Positions 33,834-43,000 of a stretch of 64,000 bases of DNA are shown here, one piece after another. The DNA is from Thermoleophilia bacterium. GTDB taxonomy: Bacteria; Actinomycetota; Thermoleophilia; Gaiellales; SKUG01. The stretch spans positions 1 through 64,000 of the forward strand of contig JAOPYQ010000031.1 in assembly GCA_025964555.1 (NCBI GenBank). The letters are read 5' to 3'. Position 1 is the first letter of the stretch. Every line of letters starts with the position of its first letter. The notes beneath the pieces are model-generated. The model had not been told where the DNA came from. It made no database searches and worked only from the letters and a program-made list of their open reading frames with translations. The position numbers and the translations under genes are program-made.

Positions 33834-34099
33834 CAGGCAGCCCGCTCCTCTTCAAGGTCCTCGAACACGGGGACCACGCGCGCTCCGGCGGCGGGGTCTC
33901 CATGGCCTCCAGTCACGGCGCTGATGCGCGCGCGAAATTCGATGATCCGCTCGATGACCGCTTCGATGTCGTCCTCCACCACGAACCGGGTCTTGTTGAC
34001 CAGGGTGACGGTGGTGTCGGGACGCGCCTCGATCGTCTCGACGAGGTCGGGATTGACGAAGAACGTCCCATTGCCATGAAGTCGGTTGAGTTCGATCAC
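33833..34099 (-). CDS. flbD: FlbD-family flagellar protein
   Basis: 88 residues from the GTG at 34099: (M)IELNRLHGNGTFFVNPDLVETIEARPDTTVTLVNKTRFVVEDD, which is the FlbD/SwrD pattern starting exactly where homologues start. The ORF-track start is about 96 residues too early. The GTG lies 7 bases after a sigma-28-type -10 and has no ribosome site, so translation is probably leaderless. The C-terminus is extended (RVVPVFEDLEEERAA). In Bacillus the SwrD relative raises motor torque through the stator; here it heads flbD-motA-motB-fliL-fliN. Confidence 0.9.
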   Translation of the reverse strand: MIELNRLHGNGTFFVNPDLVETIEARPDTTVTLVNKTRFVVEDDIEAVIERIIEFRARISAVTGGHGDPAAGARVVPVFEDLEEERAA

Positions 34100-34106
34100 G
34101 GGAACG

Positions 34107-34163
34107 GCATCGGCGCTCGACTCGGGGCGCTTGAGGTCACTGAGCATGCTGGATCGCATGCAA
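34107..34163 (-). promoter_or_regulatory. sigma-28-type promoter of flbD operon
   Basis: Minus strand: TTGCATGCG (34163-34155), 17 bases, ACCTCAAG, 15 bases, GCCGATGC (34114-34107), 7 bases, GTG of flbD. Confidence 0.82.
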
Positions 34164-34193
34164 GTGCAGTGTTCGCCGGTCTGCCCCGGAAGA

Positions 34194-34232
34194 CACCGAG
34201 GGCGCGTGCCACGCGGCACGCGCCCTTCGGTG
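34194..34232 (-). terminator. long hairpin between flgE and flbD
   Basis: CACCGAG-GGCGCGTGCC pairs with GGCACGCGCC-CTTCGGTG around an ACGC loop, giving a stem of about 17 bp with one bulge. It lies downstream of flgE in the otherwise gene-free 34100-34443 interval and just upstream of the flbD promoter. No T-run follows, but the stem is strong enough to end the hook operon. Confidence 0.65.
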
Positions 34233-34443
34233 ATCTGCTGCATCGCGCCGGCGTCGCCGTCCATGGCGACCACCGGGAGAGCTGTTGACGGCACGGGTGT
34301 GCCCCTCGAACGGGTGGTGAGTCCCGTCCGCGGAAGCATCCCGCCCCGGTTCCGCCGTCTGTGACGGAGCCGACACGATGAATCCATCCACGAAGTACGG
34401 ATCGACGAAGCAGTCGTCGTGCGATCCGATCTACACGCTGGAC

Positions 34444-35376
34444 TCAGCGCTTGAGGTTGACGAGTTCCTGGAGGATCTCGTCGCTGGTGGTGATGACGCG
34501 GCTGTTGGCCTGGAAGCCACGCTGTGCCTTGATCATCTCGGTGAACTCGGTTGCGAGGTCGACGTTCGACATCTCGAGGTAGCCGACGGACAGCTGACCC
34601 ATGCCGCTCGAGAGCGCCACGTCGTTGACCGGCGTGCCGGAGTTGAGGCTGGCCTGCCAGCGGTTGTTGCCCGCCTGCTCGAGGCCGCTCGGGTTCGAGA
34701 AGCGCGACATCGCGATCTGTGCGACGACGACGCGGGTGCCGTTGAGCGGGTTGCCGGTGGGCGGGGGCCCAGGCAGCGTCGGGTTCGACGGATCCTGGAA
34801 GATGCCGCTGACGGAGCCGTCCGAGCCGATGATGACGTTCGAGTACGCAGCGGTCGGCGTGTTGGCCGGCAGCTGGATCGAGCTCATCGGATTCGTGATG
34901 TCGAGCTGGAAGCCCGCGGTGGCGGCATCGTCATCGGTCCAGCCCATGACGTGGAAGCCGTCGCTCGTGACGAGCGTGCCGTTGGCATCGAACTTGAAGT
35001 TGCCGGCTCGGGTGAAGAACTTCTCCGCGGTGGGCGATGCGACGCCGCCGACGAGGTCGTTCGTCACGTTGAAGAACCCGTCGCCCTGGATGGCGAGGTC
35101 CGTCTGGACGCCCGTCGTCTGGAGCGCACCCTGCGTGAACTGCTGGGTGATCGAGTCGATCGTCATGCCGAGGCCGACCTGCTGGAAGTTGGTACCACCG
35201 AGGTTCGGGCTCGGCGCGCCGGCGCCCTGCATGGTCTGGGTCAGCAGCGTCTTGAACGCCGTGGTCGACCCCTTGTAGCCATACGTGTTGACGTTGGCGA
35301 TGTTGTTACCGACGACGTCGAGCATCGTCTGGTGGTTGCGCAGGCCCGTGATGGACGTGTACATGGCTCGAAGCAT
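34444..35376 (-). CDS. flgE: flagellar hook protein FlgE
   Basis: 310 residues. The rod/hook N-terminus is MLRAMYTSITGLRNHQTMLDVVGNNIANVNTYGYKGS. The centre has LAIQGDGFFNVTN and FTRAGNFKFDANGTLVTSDG, and the C-terminus VDLATEFTEMIKAQRGFQANSRVITTSDEIL. It is shorter than typical FlgE (~400), probably through reduced variable domains. GGGGGAGCAATC precedes the ATG. It is last in the fliJ-SLT-fliK-flgD-TIGR02530-flgE order. Confidence 0.93.
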   Translation of the reverse strand: MLRAMYTSITGLRNHQTMLDVVGNNIANVNTYGYKGSTTAFKTLLTQTMQGAGAPSPNLGGTNFQQVGLGMTIDSITQQFTQGALQTTGVQTDLAIQGDGFFNVTNDLVGGVASPTAEKFFTRAGNFKFDANGTLVTSDGFHVMGWTDDDAATAGFQLDITNPMSSIQLPANTPTAAYSNVIIGSDGSVSGIFQDPSNPTLPGPPPTGNPLNGTRVVVAQIAMSRFSNPSGLEQAGNNRWQASLNSGTPVNDVALSSGMGQLSVGYLEMSNVDLATEFTEMIKAQRGFQANSRVITTSDEILQELVNLKR

Positions 35377-35510
35377 GATTGCTCCCCCTGTTCTGGTCTT
35401 GCTCTTCGTGGATGTGGCATGTCAGGGATGTTCTTCGGACGTCCCTGTCCTTACCGGCTTCCTCAGGGAGAGGTCCAGCCGGGACTTTCGTATTGACGTT
35501 CTTGCTTACA

Positions 35511-35966
35511 TCAGGCGATCACCGCGGAGTCGATGTTGGTGAACACGTTCTCCTTCGCCTGGTGCATGCCGAGGGCAGTGATGACGGTCCGGTTCTGTGC
35601 GCTGACGACAAGTGCTGCGTCGTCGAGCAGGACCAGGCTGTCCTTCGCTCCCTTGGCCACGGCCTTGTCGACCGCGGTCTCGAGTCGTGCGTGTTGTTCG
35701 GGCGTGAACTCGATGCCTCGCTGTCGCAGCCGGGCCGTTGCATGGGCGCTCCACTTGATGGAGGTCCCGGGCACCGGTGTCGGTACTGCGGTCAGCGCTG
35801 CTCGATCGGCCGGGGCCGTCGCGGGGAGTGACCCGCGCAGGACCTGGTCGAACGTTCGTCCGTCCGCCGTTCGTCCGGGCTCCGTCGACTTCTGCGTCGA
35901 TGGTGGCTCGGGCGACAGTGGTCGGATCGTCGCCGGGTTCAGTTCGATGCGATCGGGGGTGCTCAT
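35511..35966 (-). CDS. TIGR02530-type flagellar operon protein
   Basis: 151 residues. The C-terminal 80 residues match the family found between flgD and flgE in Gram-positive flagellar operons: IKWSAHATARLRQRGIEFTPEQ, AVDKAVAKGAKDSLVLLDDAALVVSAQNRTVITAL and the ending ENVFTNIDSAVIA. The N-terminus is a Pro/Thr-rich extension. Its start overlaps the flgD stop (ATGA), so it is coupled. Its role is unclear, perhaps in hook assembly. Confidence 0.88.
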   Translation of the reverse strand: MSTPDRIELNPATIRPLSPEPPSTQKSTEPGRTADGRTFDQVLRGSLPATAPADRAALTAVPTPVPGTSIKWSAHATARLRQRGIEFTPEQHARLETAVDKAVAKGAKDSLVLLDDAALVVSAQNRTVITALGMHQAKENVFTNIDSAVIA

Positions 35967-36442
35967 GCTCCACCGACCCTCGTGACGTCAGCCGGCGAGA
36001 TCTCGGTCGCGGGAAGGTCGTCGGGTGCGCCAGGGGGCTTTGCCAGCACCAGCTTGATGCTGCCGCCGCTCTGCTTGACGTGGTCGACGATCCCCGTGAA
36101 GGTGATCTCACCGATGACTTGGCCCTGGTCGTTCTTGTCGAGCATCTTGTACTCGATCTCCCGACCGATGAGCCCGACTCCCTGTGACAGGGAGATGGTC
36201 TCCATGGCCTTGGTCATGTTCTGCATCTGCTCGACCTGGCTGAACTGGGTCATCGACGCCATCATGTCCTTCTGGTCCATGGGCGCCGTCGGATCCTGGT
36301 TCTTGAGCTGGGCGATCATCAGCTTGAGGAACATGTCCTTCTGCAGGGATGCGTCTTCGTTCAATCCCACGATGCGCGCCTTGGTGGCGTTCTCCGCGGG
36401 CGGGGCGATCGTTATCGCCTGCTTTCCGGTGTTGACGGTCAT
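35963..36442 (-). CDS. flgD: flagellar hook cap/assembly protein FlgD
   Basis: 159 residues. The conserved N-terminal region LQKDMFLKLMIAQLKNQDPTAPMDQKDMMASMTQFSQVEQM is unmistakable. The C-terminal Fn3/Tudor-like hook-capping part is short (VGLIGREIEYKMLDKNDQGQVIGEITFTGIVD). GGGAGGTG precedes the ATG. Confidence 0.94.
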   Translation of the reverse strand: MTVNTGKQAITIAPPAENATKARIVGLNEDASLQKDMFLKLMIAQLKNQDPTAPMDQKDMMASMTQFSQVEQMQNMTKAMETISLSQGVGLIGREIEYKMLDKNDQGQVIGEITFTGIVDHVKQSGGSIKLVLAKPPGAPDDLPATEISPADVTRVGGA

Positions 36443-36474
36443 TTCGTATTCACCTCCCTTCCTTGCTCGGCTCG

Positions 36475-38274
36475 CTACGCGAGCACGCTGACATCTCCAT
36501 CGTGTGCTTCCTCGGCGCTGACCGTGCGGTCACCGGAGAGGCCGGGCGTCGCAGCCACGGCTCCGGCGAGCGTCGATCCATTCGAGGCGTTCGACGATCG
36601 TCGTCCGCCGCCGTTGAGGTCGGCAGCTGCGCGGGCGTTGGCTCCGCCGGCACCGCTGTCGCCGCGAACGTCGACCGAGAACTCGCCGATTTGCAGGCCT
36701 TGGGCCTCCAGGCTTCGCTTGAGGTCCTCGATATTGGTCTGCAGCGTTCGCAGCGTGTCGGCCTTGTCGACCAGGATGGTCGCCGCGACCGAGCCCTCGC
36801 GCACGTGCATCTGGACCGTCACCTCGCCCAGCTCGCGTGGCTTGAGGCTCAGCTGCACCTGGCTGCCGCCAGCTGCCTGCGAGAGCCGCAGGCGCGTTGC
36901 CAGCTGCTCGGCGATGTGGTCGATGCGCTGCTGGACCTGTGCCTGCAGCCCCTCGCGGATGCGTCCCGCAGCTCCGAGGCCCTCACCGCGAGCGGTGGTG
37001 GCGATCGGCGCGGCCTGCACCGGCAGCGGTTCGAGCTTGGCGGGAGCGGCGTCATCTGCGACGTCGTCCGATGCCTGCTCGGCCGCCTTGGCCTGGCCCT
37101 GTGCGTTGATGGCGACGGTCGGAGCCTGCGTCTGGTTCAGGCGAGCTGCCTGCACCACGTCGGGATCCTCTGCGTCGACGACGACGGCTTCGGTCTCGGT
37201 GGCGACCGGCGTGGTCGCTCCGTCACCCTTGCCGGCCTTGAGCGCGACTGCGTCGTCGGCAACGACCGCTTCCTCGGGCGAGGCATCGGAGTCGATCTCG
37301 ACTGCCGCTGCCTGCACGAGCTGCGTGGTTGCCGCGTCGTTGGTCGTTCCCGCTGCCGCGTTGATGGCGTCACTTGTCGCGACCTGGGTCACCTGGGCGT
37401 CGGTCGTCGTCGCTGCGGCTGCCGTGGCAGTCGCATCGGTGCTGAACGTCGCCGCTGCCAGCTGCACGGGGGAAGGTCCAGACGTGGTGGCCGGCGTGGA
37501 CGTGGTCGGGCGCGTCGGGCCCGCCTGCACGTCACCGGTCTCCGCATCCTCCGCACCCTGTGCGTTGGCTGCTGCTGCGAGCTGCGCATCGGCGTCGATC
37601 TCGACGTCGGTGCTTGCCGCAACTGCGGTGGTGGTCGTCGCCGCGACGGCTGTCGTCGTTGCGGCGTTGGTCGTGGCGGTCGCCGCGGCGTCGGTCTCGA
37701 TCGCGAGCCGGATGGCTGCGTCGACGGCGTCGGGGGCGACCTGCGTGATCGTCGTGGACGTCGGAACGATGATGGCGTCGAGGTCGGTGATCACGGGAGC
37801 GGCCGCAACTGCAAGGGTCGCCTGGACGGCCGCTGATGCTGCGTCGGTTCCGGCCTCGCTCGTCGCCGTCGTGGCGTCGTCGGACTGGTCGGTCTGCGTA
37901 GTGGTCGGGGCGCTCGTGTCGTCTGCGAAGGCAGTCGGATCGGTCGTGTCGACGGCCGAGTCGTGCTCGGTCTTCGGCGCGGTCTCGGTTCCGGTGTCCT
38001 CGGATCGTCCGGCGCGGTCAGCCTTGTCGGAGCGAACTTCACCCGCACGGTCCTGGCCGCGAGTTCGTTCGGTCGAACGATCTCCCTGGGCCCAGTCCCG
38101 TCGTGAGCTGGTCGCTGCCTGTGACTCGCGTCGATCGTGCACGGTGTGCGCCCCGGCCAATGCTTCGCCGAATGCGTTGTCGCCCTGTCGCGCGTCGGGC
38201 TGCTTGATGGCGGCAGCCTTCGGAGCGAGGTCAGCGACGTTCATCTTGCTGCTCAATGCCGAGTTGTTGATCAT
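36475..38274 (-). CDS. fliK: hook-length control protein FliK
   Basis: 599 residues. Residues ~1-430 are Ala/Thr/Asp-rich and disordered, as expected of the exported ruler. The C-terminal Flg_hook domain is clear: LATRLRLSQAAGGSQVQLSLKPRELGEVTVQM ... LRTLQTNIEDLKRSLEAQGLQ. GGGAGGTGACC precedes the ATG. It lies between the SLT gene and flgD. Confidence 0.9.
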   Translation of the reverse strand: MINNSALSSKMNVADLAPKAAAIKQPDARQGDNAFGEALAGAHTVHDRRESQAATSSRRDWAQGDRSTERTRGQDRAGEVRSDKADRAGRSEDTGTETAPKTEHDSAVDTTDPTAFADDTSAPTTTQTDQSDDATTATSEAGTDAASAAVQATLAVAAAPVITDLDAIIVPTSTTITQVAPDAVDAAIRLAIETDAAATATTNAATTTAVAATTTTAVAASTDVEIDADAQLAAAANAQGAEDAETGDVQAGPTRPTTSTPATTSGPSPVQLAAATFSTDATATAAAATTTDAQVTQVATSDAINAAAGTTNDAATTQLVQAAAVEIDSDASPEEAVVADDAVALKAGKGDGATTPVATETEAVVVDAEDPDVVQAARLNQTQAPTVAINAQGQAKAAEQASDDVADDAAPAKLEPLPVQAAPIATTARGEGLGAAGRIREGLQAQVQQRIDHIAEQLATRLRLSQAAGGSQVQLSLKPRELGEVTVQMHVREGSVAATILVDKADTLRTLQTNIEDLKRSLEAQGLQIGEFSVDVRGDSGAGGANARAAADLNGGGRRSSNASNGSTLAGAVAATPGLSGDRTVSAEEAHDGDVSVLA

Positions 38275-38314
38275 GTGCGGGTCACCTCCCTTCCGTGGTC
38301 GTCGTCAGACGGCG

Positions 38315-39037
38315 TCATGCCGCCCGTTGGCCTGTAGAACTTGTCGGCGAGCCGGGCCTGAACCCGAGTTCTGCCGCGTAATCGAACACTCGTGCAACGT
38401 AGGTCTGCGTCTCCTCGTACGGAGGCACGCCGCCGTACTGCGCAACTGCGTTGGGTCCTGCGTTGTAGCCCGCGACCACCTTCGTGACGTCGCCGTCGAA
38501 GCGGTCGAGCAGCTGGCGCAGGTACTTGGTGCCGCCGGCGATGTTCTGCCAGGGGTCGGTCGTGTCGGTGACGCCGAGGCCGCGCGCGGTGGCGGGCATG
38601 AGCTGCATGAGCCCGGTGGCGCCGGCGGGCGACTTCACGTCGGATCGGAAGGCGCTCTCGGCCCGTGAGACGGCGATGACGAGCTCGCGCGGCACGCCGA
38701 AGCGCTCCGATGCGGCGTCGACCATCTGCTTCATCTCGGGCGACCAGCCGTTGACCTTGCGCGGGGTCGGGAAGTTCGGAGCCTCGATCGAGGCGGACGG
38801 GCTGCCACCCGTGGCGCGCATGCGGGCGACCGGAACCTGGTTGGTTCCCGCCCCCCACTCGCTGCCCGGAACGGAATCGGAGGTGGAGACGATCTTGCTC
38901 GGACCCTCGGCGAAGCGGCTGCGTGCGGTGGCGAGCACCTGGTCGAAGCCCTCGGCACCGATGGTGCGGACGTTCGACGGCATGCCGAGCCGCTCGCGCA
39001 GCTCGCTCACCCGGCTGATGGCGTCGGCGTAGCTCAT
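38315..39037 (-). CDS. SLT-family lytic transglycosylase of the hook operon
   Basis: 240 residues from the ATG at 39037, which overlaps the fliJ stop (ATGA); the track start is far too long. The SLT domain covers residues ~95-225: RFGVPRELVIAVSRAESAFRSD with the catalytic Glu, SPAGATGLMQLMPATARGLGV and VVAGYNAGPNAVAQYGG. There is no Sec signal, which fits export through the flagellar system like FlgJ-type hydrolases. Confidence 0.88.
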   Translation of the reverse strand: MSYADAISRVSELRERLGMPSNVRTIGAEGFDQVLATARSRFAEGPSKIVSTSDSVPGSEWGAGTNQVPVARMRATGGSPSASIEAPNFPTPRKVNGWSPEMKQMVDAASERFGVPRELVIAVSRAESAFRSDVKSPAGATGLMQLMPATARGLGVTDTTDPWQNIAGGTKYLRQLLDRFDGDVTKVVAGYNAGPNAVAQYGGVPPYEETQTYVARVFDYAAELGFRPGSPTSSTGQRAA

Positions 39038-39480
39038 GCCACTGCCCCCAGTCCGCGGGCGGCGCGCATCGTGGCGATCTCGTCGAGTTCGTTCTGCTCC
39101 TCGCGCTGGGCGGCGAGGCGCCAGGCCTCGCGCTGCTTGTCGTGGAGGCGATCGAGCGCCTCGCGTCGTGCGCGTGCATCGACCAGGCGGGTTCGCACGA
39201 GCTCGACGCCCTTGTCGAACTGCATGAGCTTGATGCCGAGGCTGAAGATCTGCTGGCGGTGCCAGGTGCCGTAGCGCGAGACGTGCGCCATCTCGGCGGC
39301 GGTGCGACCCGGCTCGCGAAGGTACGTGAAGAGGTCCTGCTCGGCGTCGCGCGATGCGATCAGGTCCTGGAGCACGGCGTTGCGCTCCCGCATGACACGG
39401 GCGAGCTCGACCTGCACGGCCTCTTCCTGCTGCTTGCGCAGCTTGCGGACGGCCTCCAGCTTGAATACGAAGCGTTGCAT
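39034..39480 (-). CDS. fliJ: flagellar export chaperone/stalk protein FliJ
   Basis: 148 residues from the ATG at 39480 (MQRFVFKLEAVRKLRKQQEE), the typical FliJ start; the ORF-track start adds 21 unsupported residues. It is an antiparallel coiled coil throughout, rich in Arg/Gln/Glu. FliJ sits in the FliI ATPase ring; fliI is normally adjacent but lies 6 kb away here. A sigma-28-type promoter ends ten bases before the start. Confidence 0.88.
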   Translation of the reverse strand: MQRFVFKLEAVRKLRKQQEEAVQVELARVMRERNAVLQDLIASRDAEQDLFTYLREPGRTAAEMAHVSRYGTWHRQQIFSLGIKLMQFDKGVELVRTRLVDARARREALDRLHDKQREAWRLAAQREEQNELDEIATMRAARGLGAVA

Positions 39481-39490
39481 CTCGGAACGC

Positions 39491-39548
39491 GCATCGGACC
39501 GTCGAAACACGTGCTTGAACCTGCCAGAGCGAGCACGGCGCATTGCAA
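39491..39548 (-). promoter_or_regulatory. sigma-28-type promoter of fliJ-flgE operon
   Basis: Minus strand: TTGCAATGC (39548-39540), 18 bases, GGTTCAAG (39521-39514), 15 bases, TCCGATGC (39498-39491). The ATG is 10 bases beyond, giving a leader of only a few bases. Confidence 0.82.
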
Positions 39549-39674
39549 ACGCGACTCGCGTGATCGCACCACTCCTCCGTCATGTGTGTCCGTCTGGATT
39601 TGAGGGGTGAACCCGAACGCACGCACATGTCTTGGTCGTCTGCGATCGGTCGAGGCTTCTCCAATCGGTTCAGG

Positions 39675-39717
39675 CTTCTCGCGCGCGCGTGCGCGCTCGT
39701 GCGCGCGCGCGCGAGAG
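39675..39717. repeat. alternating CG hairpin in the fliJ-gene C gap
   Basis: CTTCTCGCGCGCGCGTGCG and CGCGCGCGCGCGAGAGG form a long stem of nearly pure CpG/GpC alternation, able to adopt cruciform or Z-DNA. It separates the two divergent transcription units. The rest of the 39549-39934 interval holds no gene, but has a 17-bp direct repeat GACCACGGTTCGCGAGG at 39775-39791 and 39846-39862. Confidence 0.65.
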
Positions 39718-39934
39718 GTAACGATCGTGACGGGGCGCGGTCGAGAACCGATGCGGCTCCTCGAACCCACGTGTGACCACGGTTCGCGAGGTCGCATCGA
39801 GTGACGCGATGCAGCGGTGCGACAGCACTCGTCGAACCGGCGCAGGACCACGGTTCGCGAGGAAACGTCGCGTCGGACGGGTGCTTCGCGGGGCGCGAGC
39901 GCACGGAAAGCACGTCGCGACGTGGGTCGGCCGT

Positions 39935-39963
39935 AACTTAGGTAGTTCGTCCTAGTACCGAGG
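39935..39963 (+). promoter_or_regulatory. palindromic box upstream of gene C
   Basis: AACTTAGGTAGTT (39935-39947) is followed by CCTAGTACCGAGG (39951-39963). Compared with the gene A box on its coding strand, about 20 of 28 positions agree in the same order and orientation. It lies 115 bases before the gene C start. Confidence 0.58.
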
Positions 39964-40078
39964 GCCGCGACCGGTCGTACAACCGTGTCATGGCGGCATG
40001 CCGACCGCCTGTCCCGTGCATCGGGAGCCGTTCGCCGACGGTGATGCACGAGACGACTTGCTTTGGGGGAAACACGCC

Positions 40079-43000
40079 ATGAGCGTCTCATCTACGCCGA
40101 CCACGTCGAACGCCGCCGCATCGGACCGCCTCTCGCGGGCCATCTCCGCTGCGAAGCCATCGACGCCCGCTGCCGCCGCACCGTCGCCAGCGACGAAGCC
40201 GTCCGGCGCGAAGGCGGCTCCCGATGCCGCCGCGCCGCTCACGCCCGAGGACCTGGTCGCTCCGGCGTCGCGCACCACGACGAGCTCCTCGTCGCGCGCC
40301 ATCTCGGCGACGGGCACCTCCTCCACGCCGATCCTCGACGCCATCCGCGCGGCGGCGGCAACGAAGTCCACGACGGGCGCCGGCTCCACCACCGGCACCG
40401 GCCGCGGCGCGAAGGCAGCACCCGAGTCGGCGGCCGCTGGCGCATCCCAGGTGATGGGCGCCGGCCAGCCCGGCACGGTCGCCGCAGCAGCTCCCGACTC
40501 CGCGCCCGAGCCGATCCCGACCGGCTCCGACACGGGCGGCGACCCGGCGCTCGCGACAGATCCCACGGTGATGCCCGAGCGCACCGTCCAGCCGATCGCG
40601 GGCACGGGCGCATGGACCACGGAATGGCAGCGTCGCTTCGAGAAGCTCCAGCTCGCACCCGCTGACGTGGCGTTCCTCGCACAGGCCAACTACTCGGACG
40701 CCGAGCTCACCGACATCGCGAACCAGCTCGGCGAGGTGGACGTGCTCGATCCCGCTGCCGCCAACCAGCAGATCGAGGGGCCCACGCCCAACGTCGACGC
40801 CGGCAGCGTGTCGTCCGCCGATGGTCCACTTCCGGAGGACGTCGTCCCCCAGGGCCAGCCTGGCTCGGCGACCGGGAGCGCATGGACCCCCCAGTGGGAG
40901 CAGCGCTTCGGCGACGTGATGACGCGCATGGGCATGTCGGAGACCGAGATCGCCGCGCAGCTCAAGGGCGTCCAGTCGCAGCCGACCACTGAGGCGCAGC
41001 TGTCCGAGGCGTACCGCCAGATGGAGCAGTCGATCGGAGCGTTCTCACCCGAGTGGCGCGACAAGTTCACGAAGGTGATGACCGACCTCAAGACCCCGAA
41101 GGCGGAGCAGGAGCAGGTCCTGCAGCAGCTCGCCGGGAGCGGCATGGACGAGTCCAAGCTGACCGAGGCGTACACGCAGATGCAGAACTCGCTGCCGGCG
41201 TGGAACACCGAGTGGGAAGACAAGTTCAAGTCCCTCGCGATCCCCGATGAGATGCTCAAGCAGCTCAAGGATTCCGGGGCACCGAAGGCCGCGCTCGAGG
41301 CGCAGTTCAAGCAGCTCGTCGACACGAAGATGAAGTACAGGGACGACGGTCGACTCGAGAAGCTCGAGGACGCCGATGCCTCCAACGAGGAGAAGTGGGG
41401 CGTCATGCTCCAGAACACCGAGGGCAAGGACTTCGACAAGGTCGTCGAGCAGATCCCGTCCGCCCACGTGCCGATGTGGAAGCGCGCGCTCAGCTTCGGC
41501 GTCAACCTCATCCCGGGCGTGTACGCGCTGCAGTACATCACCGGCAAGGACTGGGTCACGAGCGAGAAGATCGACCGCTCCAACCCGCTCAACATCGTCG
41601 GCGCCGTTGCCTCTGGCTTCGCCGGGTTCACCGCGGTCCGCAGCGCCGTGCAGGGCATCCAGGGGCTGAGCGCCGCAAGCCGCGCGGCGACCGCCACGAT
41701 GCAGGCCGCGAACGCGAGCAAGGGCATCACCGGCCTGGCGGCATCGGTCGAGTCGCTCGGATCGGCATCGGCGCTCAGCCGCGGCTCGTTCCAGGCGATC
41801 GAGGCTGCTGGTCTCGTCTCGAAGTTCGAGAAGGGCCTCAAGTTCACCGACTACCTCAAGAGCGCGGTGCCGCTCGTCAATCGCTTCGGCGAGGCGGGTC
41901 GCCTGTCGTCGGTCGGTCGCGGCTACTTCCAGGGCATGCAGCTCGCGGCCGGTGCCGCGTCGCTCAAGGCGCTCGAGGGTGGCAAGGTCGGCATCGACGC
42001 CGCCACCAGGTCCACCGTGCTCGGCGAGCTCAAGCAGGGCCGCTCGATCCAGGATGCGATGACGGCCGCCGGCCGCTCCAGCGGCACTGGTGGCGGCTAC
42101 GCCATCAAGGCGCAGGATGTGATTCGCGACTCCTCGCGCTACGGCTTCCTGCAGGGTGGCGCCGGCAAGCTCGCCGAGGGCAACAAGCTCATGCGTGGCA
42201 GCGGCAACTTCCGCTTCAGTCCGTTCAAGAACAGCGCAGCGATCGGCACGACCAACACCGAAGGCGTGTTCGCGCTCGGCCGCAACGTCAACTTCGGCAC
42301 GAACGGTGGTCTCGCACAGGGGCTCGGCGCCATCAAGGGTGCCAACAGCGTGCAGAACGCGGGGCTCTACGCCCAGGCGGCGCAGCGCGCCACCGGTGCG
42401 AACCAGCTCATGAACGCCGGCAACGCGCAGCGCATGGCAGGGCTCAACATCGCCGACGACGTGCAGCGCATCGAGACGATGACCAAGACCGCCGAATGGG
42501 CGGGCAAGCTCGGCGTCACCGGGGGCAGCAAGTTCCGTACGCTGCTCCAGCTCGGCGGCTCCAACCGCACCGCCGCCCGCGTGGCCGGCATGGTCGAGAA
42601 CGGCGGCAACCAGGGCTACCGCGCAGCGCGCATGACGCTCGACACCGCGCAGCGCTTCGGCAACTTCGTCGCAACGCCGCTCGTGGCAGGTGCCGCGTTC
42701 GGCATGACCGGCAAGCAGATGCAGCCGCTGTGGGAGTACTGGAAGAACCGCGACGAGATCCACGCGGAAGAGCAGCAGCAGGCAGGCGTGGCCGACCAGG
42801 AGGCGAAGGACCTCGAGCGCCTCTACGCCGAGCAGCAGGCGGGCGGTGGCACGCCGACCGGCCAGCCGAACCCGGCGGGCGGCGCCGCTCCGGAAGGTGG
42901 CAATGCGCAGGTGCAGGTGCTGGGGGCATCGCCCTCGGGTGGCCAGTACGTGCTCGACCCGAGCGTCGGACTGATCCTCGACACCGCGACCGGCGACCTC

